This document shows, piece after piece, positions 43,798 through 52,289 of a stretch of 63,866 nt of DNA (position 1 is the stretch's first letter; every line of letters starts with the position of its first letter). A model generated the notes under the pieces. That model had not been told where the DNA came from and ran no database searches. It saw only the letters and a program-made list of their open reading frames with translations. The DNA is from an uncultured bacterium (GTDB lineage: Bacteria > Verrucomicrobiota > Lentisphaeria > Victivallales > UBA1829), in contig URKJ01000027.1 in the NCBI GenBank assembly GCA_900548385.1, positions 1-63,866 on the forward strand, given 5' to 3'. Both the position numbers and the translations under genes were made by a program.

Positions 43798-45651
43798 ATG
43801 AAAAAAGAATTATTGAAAACACTGGGGCTTCTGGATGTGTTCTGCATCGCAACCGGAGCCATGATCAGCTCCGGAATCTTTATTCTTCCGGGTGTTGCAT
43901 TTGAAAAAATGGGTCCGGCGATGATTCTGGGATATCTGCTTGCCGGAATCGCCGCCTGCATCGGATCGCTGGCGACGATCGAACTGGCGACCGCCATGCC
44001 TCTCGCCGGCGGGATCTACTACTATACCGAACGCAGTCTGGGACCGCTTGCCGGAACGATTTCCGGCCTGCTGAACTGGTCGGCGATCGCCCTGAAAAGT
44101 TCGTTTGCGATCTTCGGCATGTCCGAACTGCTGTATCAGCTGTGGGGCCTGCCCCGCATTCCGAGCGGCATTGCAATGACCGTATTTTTCCTGCTTGTAA
44201 ATCTGATCGGAACCAATGCCGCCGCGTGGGCACAGGACATTATGGTGTTTATCCTGCTGGGAACGATGGGCACATTTGTCATATTCGGAATCCCGGTGGT
44301 CGAACCATCCCGGTTCACACCGTTTTTCCTCGACGGAAAAGCCAACATCAGCGAAGTCGTGGCACTGGCGGCGTTCGTCTTCGTTGCATTCGGCGGACTG
44401 CTTGACGTCGCCAGCGTCTCGGAAGAGGTGAAAAGCCCGGTCCGCAACATCCCCGCCGGAATGCTGCGGGGAATCATCACGGTGACTCTGATTTACGTCT
44501 GCGGGCTTGTCATCACGGTCGGCGTAATGCCGGCGGATGAACTTGCCGGATCGCTGACGCCGCTTTCCGACGCCGCTCTCAAAACGGGACTCGGCAAGGT
44601 CGGTTTCTGGCTTATCACCCTCGGAGCCATGATGGCGTTCGTCACCACTGCCAACGCGGGAATCATGGCGGCGGCGCGCTTTCCGTTTGCCCTGAGCCGG
44701 GACAAGCTGATCCCGTCGTTCTTCAGCCGGGTTTACGGACGCAAGCAGCTTCCCCTTCCCTCGCTGATCCTGACCGGAGCGGTGATGACGGCGGCGCTGT
44801 TTCTGGATCTGGAACGGCTGGTAACGGTCGCCTCCACAGTAATCATGCTCTCGTTTATCCTGACGAATATCTCCGTGATCATCCTGCGGGAAAGCGGGAT
44901 TCAGAATTACCGCCCGACTTTCCGCACCCCGCTCTATCCGTTTCTTCCGCTGATCAGCATTATCGCATTTCTGGCGCTGATCATCCAGATGGGAATCGGT
45001 GCAGTGCAGATCGCGCTCGGCATCATCCTCGCCGCAGTGATCCTTTATTTTGTATTCGGACGCAAAGTTCAGCTGGAATCGGCTCTGATGCACCTGGTCG
45101 CACGGATCTCCAACTGCCGGATCAACACGACCGGACTTGAAACCGAGCTCCGCGAAATCCTGCGGAGTCGCGACGGAATCGTCCAGGACGAATTCGATCA
45201 TCTGGTGGAACACGCCTCCGTAATGGTAATCGACCGTTCGATCACCATGCCGGACCTGTTTGATCTGGTGTCGCAGAAAATGGCGCTGCAGCTTGGCTGT
45301 TCCGCGAAGGAACTCGACGAAAAGCTGCTGATCCGGGAATCGGAATCAAGTACGGTACTGAATTCTTTCGTCGCAATTCCGCACTTGACTGTGGAAGGAC
45401 ACTCCCAGTTCCGCATGATGCTGGTCAAATGTTCGGAGGGAGTGGAATTCTCGCCGGACGCACAGGAAATCAACGCGGTTATTTTTCTGTTCGGCAGTCC
45501 GGACCGGCGGAACTTCCATCTCCGGGCCCTTGCGGCGATCGCCCAGACGATTCAGGGACGTTCCTTTGAATCCCGCTGGCGCCGCGCCAAAACTCCGACA
45601 CAGCTTCAGGATGTCTTTCTTCTCGGCAAACGCCGCCGCGAACTCCCCTGA
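43798..45651 (+). CDS. APC-superfamily amino-acid permease fused to PTS EIIA-like domain
   Basis: A 617-residue protein. Residues 8-420 form about 12 membrane segments of an amino acid/polyamine (APC) transporter; the unwound helix motif SSGIFILPG (24-32) and the helix-6 stretch FVFVAFGGLLD are present. Residues 465-612 form a cytosolic domain of the PTS EIIA type 2 (mannitol/Ntr) fold: VMVIDRSITMPDLFDLVSQ, LLIRESESSTVLNSFVAIPH with the phosphorylatable His529, and VIFLFGSPDRRNFHLRALA. A linker of about 45 residues separates the parts. The intact His suggests transport is tuned by PTS phosphorelay or by a nucleotide or nitrogen signal. GGGGAGG precedes ATG 43798. Confidence 0.85.
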   Translation: MKKELLKTLGLLDVFCIATGAMISSGIFILPGVAFEKMGPAMILGYLLAGIAACIGSLATIELATAMPLAGGIYYYTERSLGPLAGTISGLLNWSAIALKSSFAIFGMSELLYQLWGLPRIPSGIAMTVFFLLVNLIGTNAAAWAQDIMVFILLGTMGTFVIFGIPVVEPSRFTPFFLDGKANISEVVALAAFVFVAFGGLLDVASVSEEVKSPVRNIPAGMLRGIITVTLIYVCGLVITVGVMPADELAGSLTPLSDAALKTGLGKVGFWLITLGAMMAFVTTANAGIMAAARFPFALSRDKLIPSFFSRVYGRKQLPLPSLILTGAVMTAALFLDLERLVTVASTVIMLSFILTNISVIILRESGIQNYRPTFRTPLYPFLPLISIIAFLALIIQMGIGAVQIALGIILAAVILYFVFGRKVQLESALMHLVARISNCRINTTGLETELREILRSRDGIVQDEFDHLVEHASVMVIDRSITMPDLFDLVSQKMALQLGCSAKELDEKLLIRESESSTVLNSFVAIPHLTVEGHSQFRMMLVKCSEGVEFSPDAQEINAVIFLFGSPDRRNFHLRALAAIAQTIQGRSFESRWRRAKTPTQLQDVFLLGKRRRELP

Positions 45652-45726
45652 ACTGCGGTATTTTCCCCTTTCCGGAATACAGAACGGATTTGACTGCGAC
45701 TTCAGGAAACCGTTTTTTCCATTGTT

Positions 45727-46248
45727 TTATTTCCGCTGTTCCGGAATGGGGGAATAATTGAACAACGGCATCCACGGGATCCATGCGTTGGGATTGTAAT
45801 TAAGCAGACCGATCTGCAAACCGTTTTTCGCATAATTGAACAGACCGATTTGGACCCTGTTTTCCGCAGGTCTCCAACTGTCCGGCTCCAGGCAGTTTAT
45901 GAGGCCGACAGCAACGCCCCTGTTGACTTCACATGCAGTAACGGCCCCGGTCATCAGGCCGTAATTATTCTGATAGCCGGTCATTACGCCCGCACTTATT
46001 CCATAAAGTTCGTTTCCCACCTGCACCAGTCCGCAGCTGACTCCGTAAACCGTTTTCTGATACCCGCCGGAAAGCACCAAATTCACCCCATAAACATTCT
46101 TTTCCGGATCGGTCAATGCAAAAGGAAAGAACCAGATCTGTACGGGGCTCCACTCCGGAGCAAAAATATTGATATACGGAGGAGTGTGCCCATGGACAGC
46201 CTGCCAAACGCCGCAGATCATAAGAACAGTCAACAAAATTTTTTTCAT
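45727..46248 (-). CDS. Secreted LA_2272-type surface-repeat protein
   Basis: A 173-residue protein with a signal peptide (1-20, ending AVHGH). The rest consists of short degenerate repeats of about 19-25 residues with a core Y-G-(V/I/L)-x2-G-(L/V) or Q-(I/V)-G-L-x-N, for example VYGVSCGLVQVGNELYGIS, NNYGLMTGAVTACEVNRG, and VQIGLFNYAKNGLQIGLLN. These match the LA_2272/LA_2273 family surface repeats, which are predicted to form beta structure at the cell envelope. GAGGGG precedes ATG 46248. Function unknown. It converges on the permease gene. Confidence 0.75.
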   Translation of the reverse strand: MKKILLTVLMICGVWQAVHGHTPPYINIFAPEWSPVQIWFFPFALTDPEKNVYGVNLVLSGGYQKTVYGVSCGLVQVGNELYGISAGVMTGYQNNYGLMTGAVTACEVNRGVAVGLINCLEPDSWRPAENRVQIGLFNYAKNGLQIGLLNYNPNAWIPWMPLFNYSPIPEQRK

Positions 46249-46437
46249 AGCTTTTCCCCTCTGTTTTCCTGAACCACATCATATTCTCAGGCGGCTTCCG
46301 CCATACCCGCCGGAAAAGTCAATAAGCAACATTAGCACAAAACCGGGAAAAATCAAACCAGCGGTCATTTATTGCGGATATTCTCTGCTCCAATTTACAT
46401 TTTTACAATTTACGGACGATACGGAAATACATCGCTC

Positions 46438-46465
46438 TTGACATTTCAAAAGGTCATACTATTTT
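46438..46465 (+). promoter_or_regulatory. Promoter of EamA transporter unit
   Basis: TTGACA (46438-46443), 16 bases, TATTTT (46460-46465). The 46249-46437 stretch upstream holds no gene that I can see. Confidence 0.5.
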
Positions 46466-46494
46466 ATATTCAGAAATATGAAAGGATAGACGCC

Positions 46495-46545
46495 ATGGAA
46501 GCGGATCGGCTTTTTTTGTCCGGTAAAAGTTCCCGGACGGAGTGA
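46495..46545 (+). CDS. Possible leader peptide 1 (16 residues)
   Basis: A short frame encoding MEADRLFLSGKSSRTE, preceded by AAAGGA eight bases upstream, within the transporter leader. A 6-bp inverted repeat lies inside it (GTCCGG/CCGGAC). It has no recognisable family and may be chance. Confidence 0.3.
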   Translation: MEADRLFLSGKSSRTE

Positions 46546-46558
46546 GGAAAAATCGGAA

Positions 46559-46612
46559 ATGGATATTTTCAGAAAGATAAGGCAACAAGTCCGGCACAGA
46601 GGTGGAAAGTGA
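46559..46612 (+). CDS. Possible leader peptide 2 (17 residues)
   Basis: A short frame encoding MDIFRKIRQQVRHRGGK. Its stop overlaps the GTG start of the transporter (GTGA, 46609-46612), which would couple their translation. No family; speculative. Confidence 0.3.
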   Translation: MDIFRKIRQQVRHRGGK

Positions 46613-47547
46613 CAAATTCTACAACTTATGAGACGCCGGTGGATCAAAAAGTACATTCCGGAGAGATGGCGAAAGCCTTTTGCTGTCTTCATCTTTCCAT
46701 TCTGTTTGCCGGGTTTACGGGAATTCTCGGAAAACTCATTGCATTGCCGAGCGGAGTCATGACGTGGTGGCGATTGCTGTTTTCGGCAATGATTCTGTTT
46801 GCGGGCAGCCTGTTTCTGCGCAGAAGGGAACCGGTCCCATGGCACGACCGGCTGGAAATTTCCGGAGCCGGACTCCTGCTTGCCTTGCATTGGATCTTTT
46901 TTTTCGGCAGCATCAAAATGGCGAATGTTTCCATCGGAGTCGCCTGTTTTGCGATGATCGGTTTCTTCTCCGCGATTCTGGAACCGCTCCTGTTAAAGCG
47001 GAAGTTCCAATGGATGGAACTGCTGTTCAGCCTGCTGGCGATTGCAGGGATTCTGCTGGTGTTCTCGGTCGATCTCCGTTTCCGGACGGGTATTCTGCTG
47101 GGGATTGTTTCGACTCTTCTGGCTTCACTGTATACGATCGCTTCCAAATTTCTGGGAAAACGGCATTCCGCGTGGAAGATTCTGCATTACGAAATATGCG
47201 GAGGTTTTCTGGCATTTTCGCTGCTGCTGCCGTTTTATCTGCTTGCCTTTCCTCCGCCGCGTTTTCTGCCGACTATGACGGAAACGGCTGAACTGGTTGT
47301 GTTTGCGCTGGTCTGTACCGTTGGACTTTACTGGCTTCAGATCCGGGCTCTGCGCACGATTTCGGCATTCTCGGTGAATTTAAGCTACAATCTGGAACCG
47401 GTATACAGCATTCTTCTGGCAATGCTGATTTTTCAGGAGCATCAGGAGTTCACTCCGGCATTTTACGGATGTTTGTTTCTGCTGGTGCTTTCGGTTTCCC
47501 TTCAGAGTGTGCGCCAGTTCAAATTGCAGGCGGAAAAATCTTCCTGA
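46609..47547 (+). CDS. EamA/DMT-family transporter
   Basis: A 312-residue inner-membrane protein with ten predicted membrane segments in two EamA repeats, the drug/metabolite transporter plan of RhaT, YddG and similar exporters. The first repeat has ILGKLIALPSGVMTWWRLLFSA and the second ends with PVYSILLAMLIFQEHQEFTP, the usual EamA closing motif with an acidic E-x-H/P. The start is a GTG with AGAGG upstream; ATG 46666 with GGAGAG is a possible shorter start. The transported compound (amino acid, sugar or nucleotide) cannot be told. Confidence 0.82.
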   Translation: MTNSTTYETPVDQKVHSGEMAKAFCCLHLSILFAGFTGILGKLIALPSGVMTWWRLLFSAMILFAGSLFLRRREPVPWHDRLEISGAGLLLALHWIFFFGSIKMANVSIGVACFAMIGFFSAILEPLLLKRKFQWMELLFSLLAIAGILLVFSVDLRFRTGILLGIVSTLLASLYTIASKFLGKRHSAWKILHYEICGGFLAFSLLLPFYLLAFPPPRFLPTMTETAELVVFALVCTVGLYWLQIRALRTISAFSVNLSYNLEPVYSILLAMLIFQEHQEFTPAFYGCLFLLVLSVSLQSVRQFKLQAEKSS

Positions 47548-47889
47548 GCTGAATTTTCGATAACGTCCGGGAATTTGCACATATTTAAAAAGAAGAAACT
47601 TGAAAAAGAACCTGTTTTTTGATTGATTATAATACCACATTCCAGTCAAAGCTGCTATGATTAAAGAAAGCGGGAAGTAATTGCGCTAAAAAGAAACAGA
47701 CTCTAAAAGATATGATACTGTATCAAAAGCAACGCACGAAAGGTCAGCAGTTAAAGCATCCCAATATCGGCTCCAGCACACAGAAAATGAAACTGCAGTA
47801 CAAACAGCCTGCTCAGCGACTCCACAGAAGCTTCAGCGAAATCCGGGACAAACGAAAATATACGAAACACACTTCTTCCGGAAGAATCA
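47548..47889. other. Intergenic stretch of 342 bases
   Basis: AT-rich and between convergent genes. A TTGATT (47622-47627) lies near TATAAT-like sequence, but nothing downstream on the plus strand looks like a gene; a 78-codon frame (47712-47948) runs into the antisense of the next gene, has biased composition and no ribosome binding site. I see no RNA gene. Confidence 0.4.
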
Positions 47890-48966
47890 CTATTTTACCT
47901 CGAAACAGGTTACATCTCCGTAGTTCGACCAGAGTTGTCCCGGAATGACTGTACCGGGCGCAAGCCTTGCCGGATGTCCGTTCAACTGCGAAAATTGCCG
48001 CAATACGGAAAAATCCGGAGACCGCTGCTGCCGATGCGGATCACTCAGGAAATGTTTCACATGCAGAATTTTCAGTGCGGAAAGAATCCATGCACCGGAA
48101 TTGGTTGCGCCTCCGAGACTGTTCCCGTAGCGGACATGGCAGACCGTATCAAGCGCAATACGGTTTGGAACCAGCAGATTCGACGCGAAGAACTCGTTTT
48201 CGCAAACGACATAAAGTAAGGATCTCTCAAATATACCGAAACGGTCGGATTCGATTTTCATCCGGTATTCCGCCGTGTATCCGGAATTTTTCTGCCAGTG
48301 AGCGAACATTTTTTCCTGTTTGGGCAAATGATCGTATTCGCGAACAAGCCTCGCCGTTACAGCAGTGTGTTTGTCCCGGTACGCTTCACCGCCGTTGACG
48401 AATTCCGGCGGAAGAGCGTCGGTATGAATAAAAAGATCCGGCATGAAGGAAATTCCCGGGTATTCACCGCAGAGATAGAGCAAATCACGGCAGTCGTTTC
48501 CTGCCGACGGATACCAGGCGCAAACATGATCTCTCATTCGTTCCGTCAGCAGAGAGTTCAGCATCGCGATTTCCTCCGGAGTATTGCGATACGACTTTAC
48601 ACATGCAAGCGCAGCTTCTGCAGATTCGACGGTGTGCCGTTGTTCCGCAATGTCCTGAGCAAATCCCAACAGATCGTCGGCACTGGATTGTATTTCGTCC
48701 AGCACAGTCTGCCAGTCGGCGTTGCGCGGACAGTACCGGAACAGGGGATATTGCATTTCTCCGTGTCCGGCAAGAAAGCACAGAGATTCCGCATCCGGTG
48801 CAAATCCGGAATCAAGCCTCAATGCGATACCGTCATGTTGGCTTTTCGCGCTCAGATGATAGCGATTGTGGATACTTGCACATTCCGAAATCAGCCGGTC
48901 TCCGGCAAACCGGTATTCCATGCCGTTATTTTCCAGCACCTCTAAAAAACGTTCCGGGAACTCCAT
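47890..48966 (-). CDS. Hypothetical protein, 358 residues
   Basis: Not recognised. It is a soluble protein, no signal peptide or membrane segment, with mixed alpha/beta composition. Conserved-looking stretches are LDSGFAPDAESLCFLAGHG, EEIAMLNSLLTERM, HVCAWYPSAGNDCRDLLYLCG and the C-terminal NSGAWILSALKILHVKHFL. The start lies one base after the stop of the ankyrin gene, with GGAGGGG overlapping that stop, so the two are translated from one message. It may be the effector or the partner of the ankyrin protein. Confidence 0.75.
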   Translation of the reverse strand: MEFPERFLEVLENNGMEYRFAGDRLISECASIHNRYHLSAKSQHDGIALRLDSGFAPDAESLCFLAGHGEMQYPLFRYCPRNADWQTVLDEIQSSADDLLGFAQDIAEQRHTVESAEAALACVKSYRNTPEEIAMLNSLLTERMRDHVCAWYPSAGNDCRDLLYLCGEYPGISFMPDLFIHTDALPPEFVNGGEAYRDKHTAVTARLVREYDHLPKQEKMFAHWQKNSGYTAEYRMKIESDRFGIFERSLLYVVCENEFFASNLLVPNRIALDTVCHVRYGNSLGGATNSGAWILSALKILHVKHFLSDPHRQQRSPDFSVLRQFSQLNGHPARLAPGTVIPGQLWSNYGDVTCFEVK

Positions 48967-48967
48967 C

Positions 48968-49831
48968 TTATTTCCCCTCCGAAAACTGGTTGACCGTATT
49001 CAGTAGAAGTCCCGCCAGCCGGGAATCCGCCACTGAAAAGAGCAAGCCATTACCAATATTTTGCACCGAAACAGCAGTCGGAATATTCGGGAGATGATTC
49101 TCTTCCGTTTCATACGGAAGGAAAATTCGGAGTGTTCCATCTGTGAGAATTTCCAGTTCTGCCCGGAACCGTCCGACACTCAGACAGCTTTCGACAAGAG
49201 CCGTTTCCTCTGCGGAAACCGGTGCACTTGGATGGTAATTCCGGAGGGCTGCGGTATAGCCCTCGGAATTGCGCAGCTCCACCGGACGCATGAATGCATG
49301 ACATTCCAGTGTTTCGATGTCAAGTTCTCCACCGTGATCCAACAGTTTTTTCGCCAACGCAAGATTTTCCTTTTCCATATATTTTGCATGCCGGATCAGT
49401 TCAGTAAGGGCAAGAGACAACTCCTCCTGCGGGGATGTTCCGATTTTCCGCTCGGCATCGGAGTAGAACCCCCGGCAGCAGAGTTCGACGATGGAGCTCT
49501 CTTCATCAAAGAAGATGTCCCGTCCTGTACGGCGCATTTCCGCAATATTGCAGAGGAATGTACCTTTTCCTTTCCGATGATCCCCCCACCCGTCCGGGAT
49601 ACACAGGGCATCGAGCCGCGCTCCGGCATCAAAAAGTTCGATTGCCAAATCCAGTTCACTGTCGCAGAGTGCATAATACAACGCGTTCTGTCCGAAAGAA
49701 TTTTTGTGACGGGCATCCGCCCCCTGATGAAGCATCTGCCTGACTTTTGTCCATTCTCCTGCAACGGCGGCGGCAAGAAACGGAGTGTTTCCGATAGAAT
49801 CAAGAATTTCATTGCAGTCATGCTGTTCCAT
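48968..49831 (-). CDS. Ankyrin-repeat protein
   Basis: A 287-residue soluble protein. The N-terminal half has ankyrin-type repeats: GNTPFLAAAVAGEWTKVRQM, LHQGADARHKNSFGQNALYY then ALCDSELDLAIELFDAGARL, and a later ALAKKLLDHGGELDIETL. The C-terminal 85 residues are a different beta-rich domain ending in RLAGLLLNTVNQFSEG. Ankyrin stacks bind other proteins. AAAGGAG precedes ATG 49831. It is the first gene of a two-gene minus-strand unit that diverges from the sigma factor gene. Confidence 0.8.
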   Translation of the reverse strand: MEQHDCNEILDSIGNTPFLAAAVAGEWTKVRQMLHQGADARHKNSFGQNALYYALCDSELDLAIELFDAGARLDALCIPDGWGDHRKGKGTFLCNIAEMRRTGRDIFFDEESSIVELCCRGFYSDAERKIGTSPQEELSLALTELIRHAKYMEKENLALAKKLLDHGGELDIETLECHAFMRPVELRNSEGYTAALRNYHPSAPVSAEETALVESCLSVGRFRAELEILTDGTLRIFLPYETEENHLPNIPTAVSVQNIGNGLLFSVADSRLAGLLLNTVNQFSEGK

Positions 49832-49951
49832 AGAGTTTACTCCTTTGGTGTTGGTTGTTTATGGATATGGCGTGAATTTCTTCTTTCTGACAGTTTTGGA
49901 AAAAATCCGGGATAAAAAACAGACATTCCGGGATATTTTTTCTTTCTTCTA

Positions 49952-49979
49952 TTGAAAAATACAGATCGTTTCGTATATT
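49952..49979 (+). promoter_or_regulatory. Promoter of sigma factor/kinase unit
   Basis: TTGAAA (49952-49957), 16 bases, TATATT (49974-49979), 45 bases before ATG 50024. Confidence 0.65.
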
Positions 49980-50023
49980 GTCATCGTATCTCTTATCCAA
50001 TCCGTTTACATGAGGAGTTTCCT

Positions 50024-50632
50024 ATGGCGTATACCACCCGCAAAAGCCTGATTAAGGGAATTCAAGCCAACGACGAATCCAGTTGGAATGAATTTTTCCA
50101 GTTCTACGAAAACTATATTAAACACGTTGTCTACGGAATGGGCTATTATCTTTCGGACTCGGAAAAAGATGAAATTGTGCAAAACGTCATGGTCAGTATC
50201 CATGCACGGAACAATCCGGAAGTGTTTGATAAAAAAGCGGAGTCAAAATATGAATTTAATCGCAGCAAGTTCCGTACCTGGCTCAGCTGGCTGATTAAAA
50301 CTACCGTCAGGCAGGTGATCCGAGCGAGGATCAAGCAGAATCAGCAGACGGAGTTTCAGGAAGAATCGGAAGCCGATCTTCCTGATCTTGCCCCGGCAGA
50401 AGCGGAAGCGTTGGAAAAGACCGTAACCGCAAAAGCGCTTGAGATTCTGACGACCAAAACGCGAACCAATGCAAAAAACATTGAAGCATTTCAAATGGTG
50501 GTTTTCGGCGGAATCCCGGTTGCGGAAGTATGCCGGGATCTGAAAATGAGCGAAAATCAGGTTCATCAGGCAGTCTGCCGCTGCCGAAAAGTCCTGATGG
50601 CAAATAAAGCAATGCTCCTGAAGGAAATGTGA
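50024..50632 (+). CDS. ECF-type RNA polymerase sigma factor
   Basis: A 202-residue sigma-70 family protein with region 2 (WNEFFQFYENYIKHVVYG then DSEKDEIVQNVMVSI, residues 21-68, and the FRTWLSWLIKTTVRQVIR stretch that binds core and -10) and region 4 (FGGIPVAEVCRDLKMSENQ, an HTH of about 155-190). Region 3 and 1.1 are missing, as in ECF factors. GAGGAG (50012-50017) precedes ATG 50024; the frame's earlier ATG at 49952 coincides with the -35. The next gene is a protein kinase one base downstream, a pairing common in Planctomycetes and Lentisphaerae, where the kinase is thought to control the sigma factor. Confidence 0.87.
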   Translation: MAYTTRKSLIKGIQANDESSWNEFFQFYENYIKHVVYGMGYYLSDSEKDEIVQNVMVSIHARNNPEVFDKKAESKYEFNRSKFRTWLSWLIKTTVRQVIRARIKQNQQTEFQEESEADLPDLAPAEAEALEKTVTAKALEILTTKTRTNAKNIEAFQMVVFGGIPVAEVCRDLKMSENQVHQAVCRCRKVLMANKAMLLKEM

Positions 50633-50633
50633 A

Positions 50634-51464
50634 ATGTTCTGGTTATTTCTGTGTGAACATGCGCTCAAGACAGTCAAGCCGCTGCCGGATGGCGTGGATG
50701 TCCCGCCATGGATTGCTGATAAAAAGATCGGCGATTACCGGCTGCTCGCGTCTATAGGAAAAGGCGGATTCGGGGAAGTCTTTCTAGCCGAAAACAGAGA
50801 CGGCAACCGGAAAGCTGTGAAAATTTTTACGCCGAAGCGCAAGGGACCCGTGGCATTCAATCTGGAATACGACGGAATGCGGATGGCGGAATTCGCGGGC
50901 GTTCACCAGAACCTTGTTCCGATTGAATCTGTCGGCAGAACGGAGCATTGTGTTTATTATACCATGCCGTTAGCCGACAGCCTCCGGGAGGCGGAATATA
51001 TTCCGGCGACTCTTCACAATGTTCTCACAGACCGCAAGACCATGGACGAAGAAGAATTGGCACAGATGGCGCTCGATATTCTGGATGCGTTGGCATATCT
51101 GCACCGGAAACAGCTGATTCACCGCGATGTGAAACTGGACAACATTCTGCGTTTCGGCAACGTTTGGAAACTCGGAGATCCCGGTTTGCTTTCACCCCGC
51201 CGTCAGAAAAAGTCCGCGGGCACGCCGGGATTTTTCATTAATTTGAAAAGCCACCGCACCGACGAATCGGATGATCTGTATGCGCTTGGAAAAGTCCTCT
51301 ACTGCGCCTGCACCGGAATGGGGCCGGAACATTATCCGCTCGTTCCGATCCCATACAACTATGACCGATACGCCCGTCTGCGTTCGGTCTACCGTCTCGC
51401 CGTCGGACAAAAAATCGCTACAGCCGAAGAGTTTTCAAAAAAATTGAAGACCGCTGTCAGTTAA
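50634..51464 (+). CDS. Hanks-type serine/threonine protein kinase
   Basis: A 276-residue cytosolic kinase with no sensor or membrane segment. It has the glycine loop GKGGFGEVF (42-50), the ATP-anchoring Lys63 in KAVKIF, the catalytic loop HRDVKLDNIL (163-172) with Asp165, and the metal-binding Asp182 in DPG instead of DFG. The activation segment is short and APE is replaced by TPGF. The gene begins one base after the sigma factor stop and is expected to be co-transcribed. It may phosphorylate the sigma factor or one of the following gene products. Confidence 0.87.
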   Translation: MFWLFLCEHALKTVKPLPDGVDVPPWIADKKIGDYRLLASIGKGGFGEVFLAENRDGNRKAVKIFTPKRKGPVAFNLEYDGMRMAEFAGVHQNLVPIESVGRTEHCVYYTMPLADSLREAEYIPATLHNVLTDRKTMDEEELAQMALDILDALAYLHRKQLIHRDVKLDNILRFGNVWKLGDPGLLSPRRQKKSAGTPGFFINLKSHRTDESDDLYALGKVLYCACTGMGPEHYPLVPIPYNYDRYARLRSVYRLAVGQKIATAEEFSKKLKTAVS

Positions 51465-51510
51465 ATAGCCCCGGATGCCATAAATTTATAACATAACAAA
51501 AGGAGCGAAA

Positions 51511-52176
51511 ATGTCAGCCGTAGATTTCAAAACAATCAAAGTCAAAGAAGATGATATTAAGACCATAAAAACAGCGATCTCGAAAATTTGCGAACAAAAC
51601 CAAGCACCTCCAAGGCCGACCTATGAGGTTTCTTATCCATATTTGCTTCAACAGGGAAAAGCCGTTCGTGAAAAACCGACGGCTGAAAATATTGTTGTTC
51701 TGGCTCATGCGGTTTACGGATGGATGCCGACGATTCTTAATATGTTCGGAGATGACTGTGAGTGTACAGAAAAAATAACCAACGGCTTATGTGATATCTG
51801 CAAAATAGTCGCATATTTGCAAAACAAAGATATTGTCACATGGTTCGATACCCTGTATAAGAAAAATAAAAAAGAGAGAGAACAGCTTGAAGAAATAGAG
51901 CGACTTAAAAAACTGGCAAATTTCACCAACAATTCTTTTGTTGGACTTTCAAAATTTTTACATTTCATTTTCCAGGATAAAATTGCGATTTTTGACAGCA
52001 ATGTTCTGGAAAATCTGCGGAACAACGGAGCCGACTTACCCGCGGCAGCCAATAATGTCAATGCTTTTGTCGCCTATGAAAAAGCAATCAATGAGTATCG
52101 TGATGATTTTAATAAAGAAAATTCAGGAAAACAAGTTTCTTTACGCGATATTGAAATTCAACTGTTTATCGGGTAA
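51511..52176 (+). CDS. Hypothetical protein, 221 residues
   Basis: Not recognised. It is hydrophilic and helical with a Lys/Glu-rich segment at about 115-135 and a conserved-looking core NNSFVGLSKFLHFIFQDKI followed by AIFDSNVLENL (near 148-180), a pattern shared by several uncharacterised bacterial proteins in which a final Asp and the 'F-x-D-S-N-V' end a helical bundle. CxCxxC-like cysteines lie at 83-96 (DDCECTEKITNGLCDIC). AAAAGGAG precedes ATG 51511. It follows the kinase by 46 bases and may be the third gene of that unit. Confidence 0.7.
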   Translation: MSAVDFKTIKVKEDDIKTIKTAISKICEQNQAPPRPTYEVSYPYLLQQGKAVREKPTAENIVVLAHAVYGWMPTILNMFGDDCECTEKITNGLCDICKIVAYLQNKDIVTWFDTLYKKNKKEREQLEEIERLKKLANFTNNSFVGLSKFLHFIFQDKIAIFDSNVLENLRNNGADLPAAANNVNAFVAYEKAINEYRDDFNKENSGKQVSLRDIEIQLFIG

Positions 52177-52289
52177 AGATCAAGAAGAGGAAATGGGAAG
52201 CAAAAGAAGAGATAACTGTCAGAGGTGTCATTTCTCCAGCCATAGATGAACAGCAATATATTGATGGCAACAAAAAGAATGGAGAAAAC

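Noticed and set aside
43810..45213. 467-codon minus-strand frame opposite the permease
   Set aside because: Composition of an antisense membrane-protein gene (His/Arg/Asp/Gln rich); no ribosome binding site.
47712..47948. 78-codon plus-strand frame
   Set aside because: No ribosome binding site, low-complexity composition, and it enters the antisense of the next gene.
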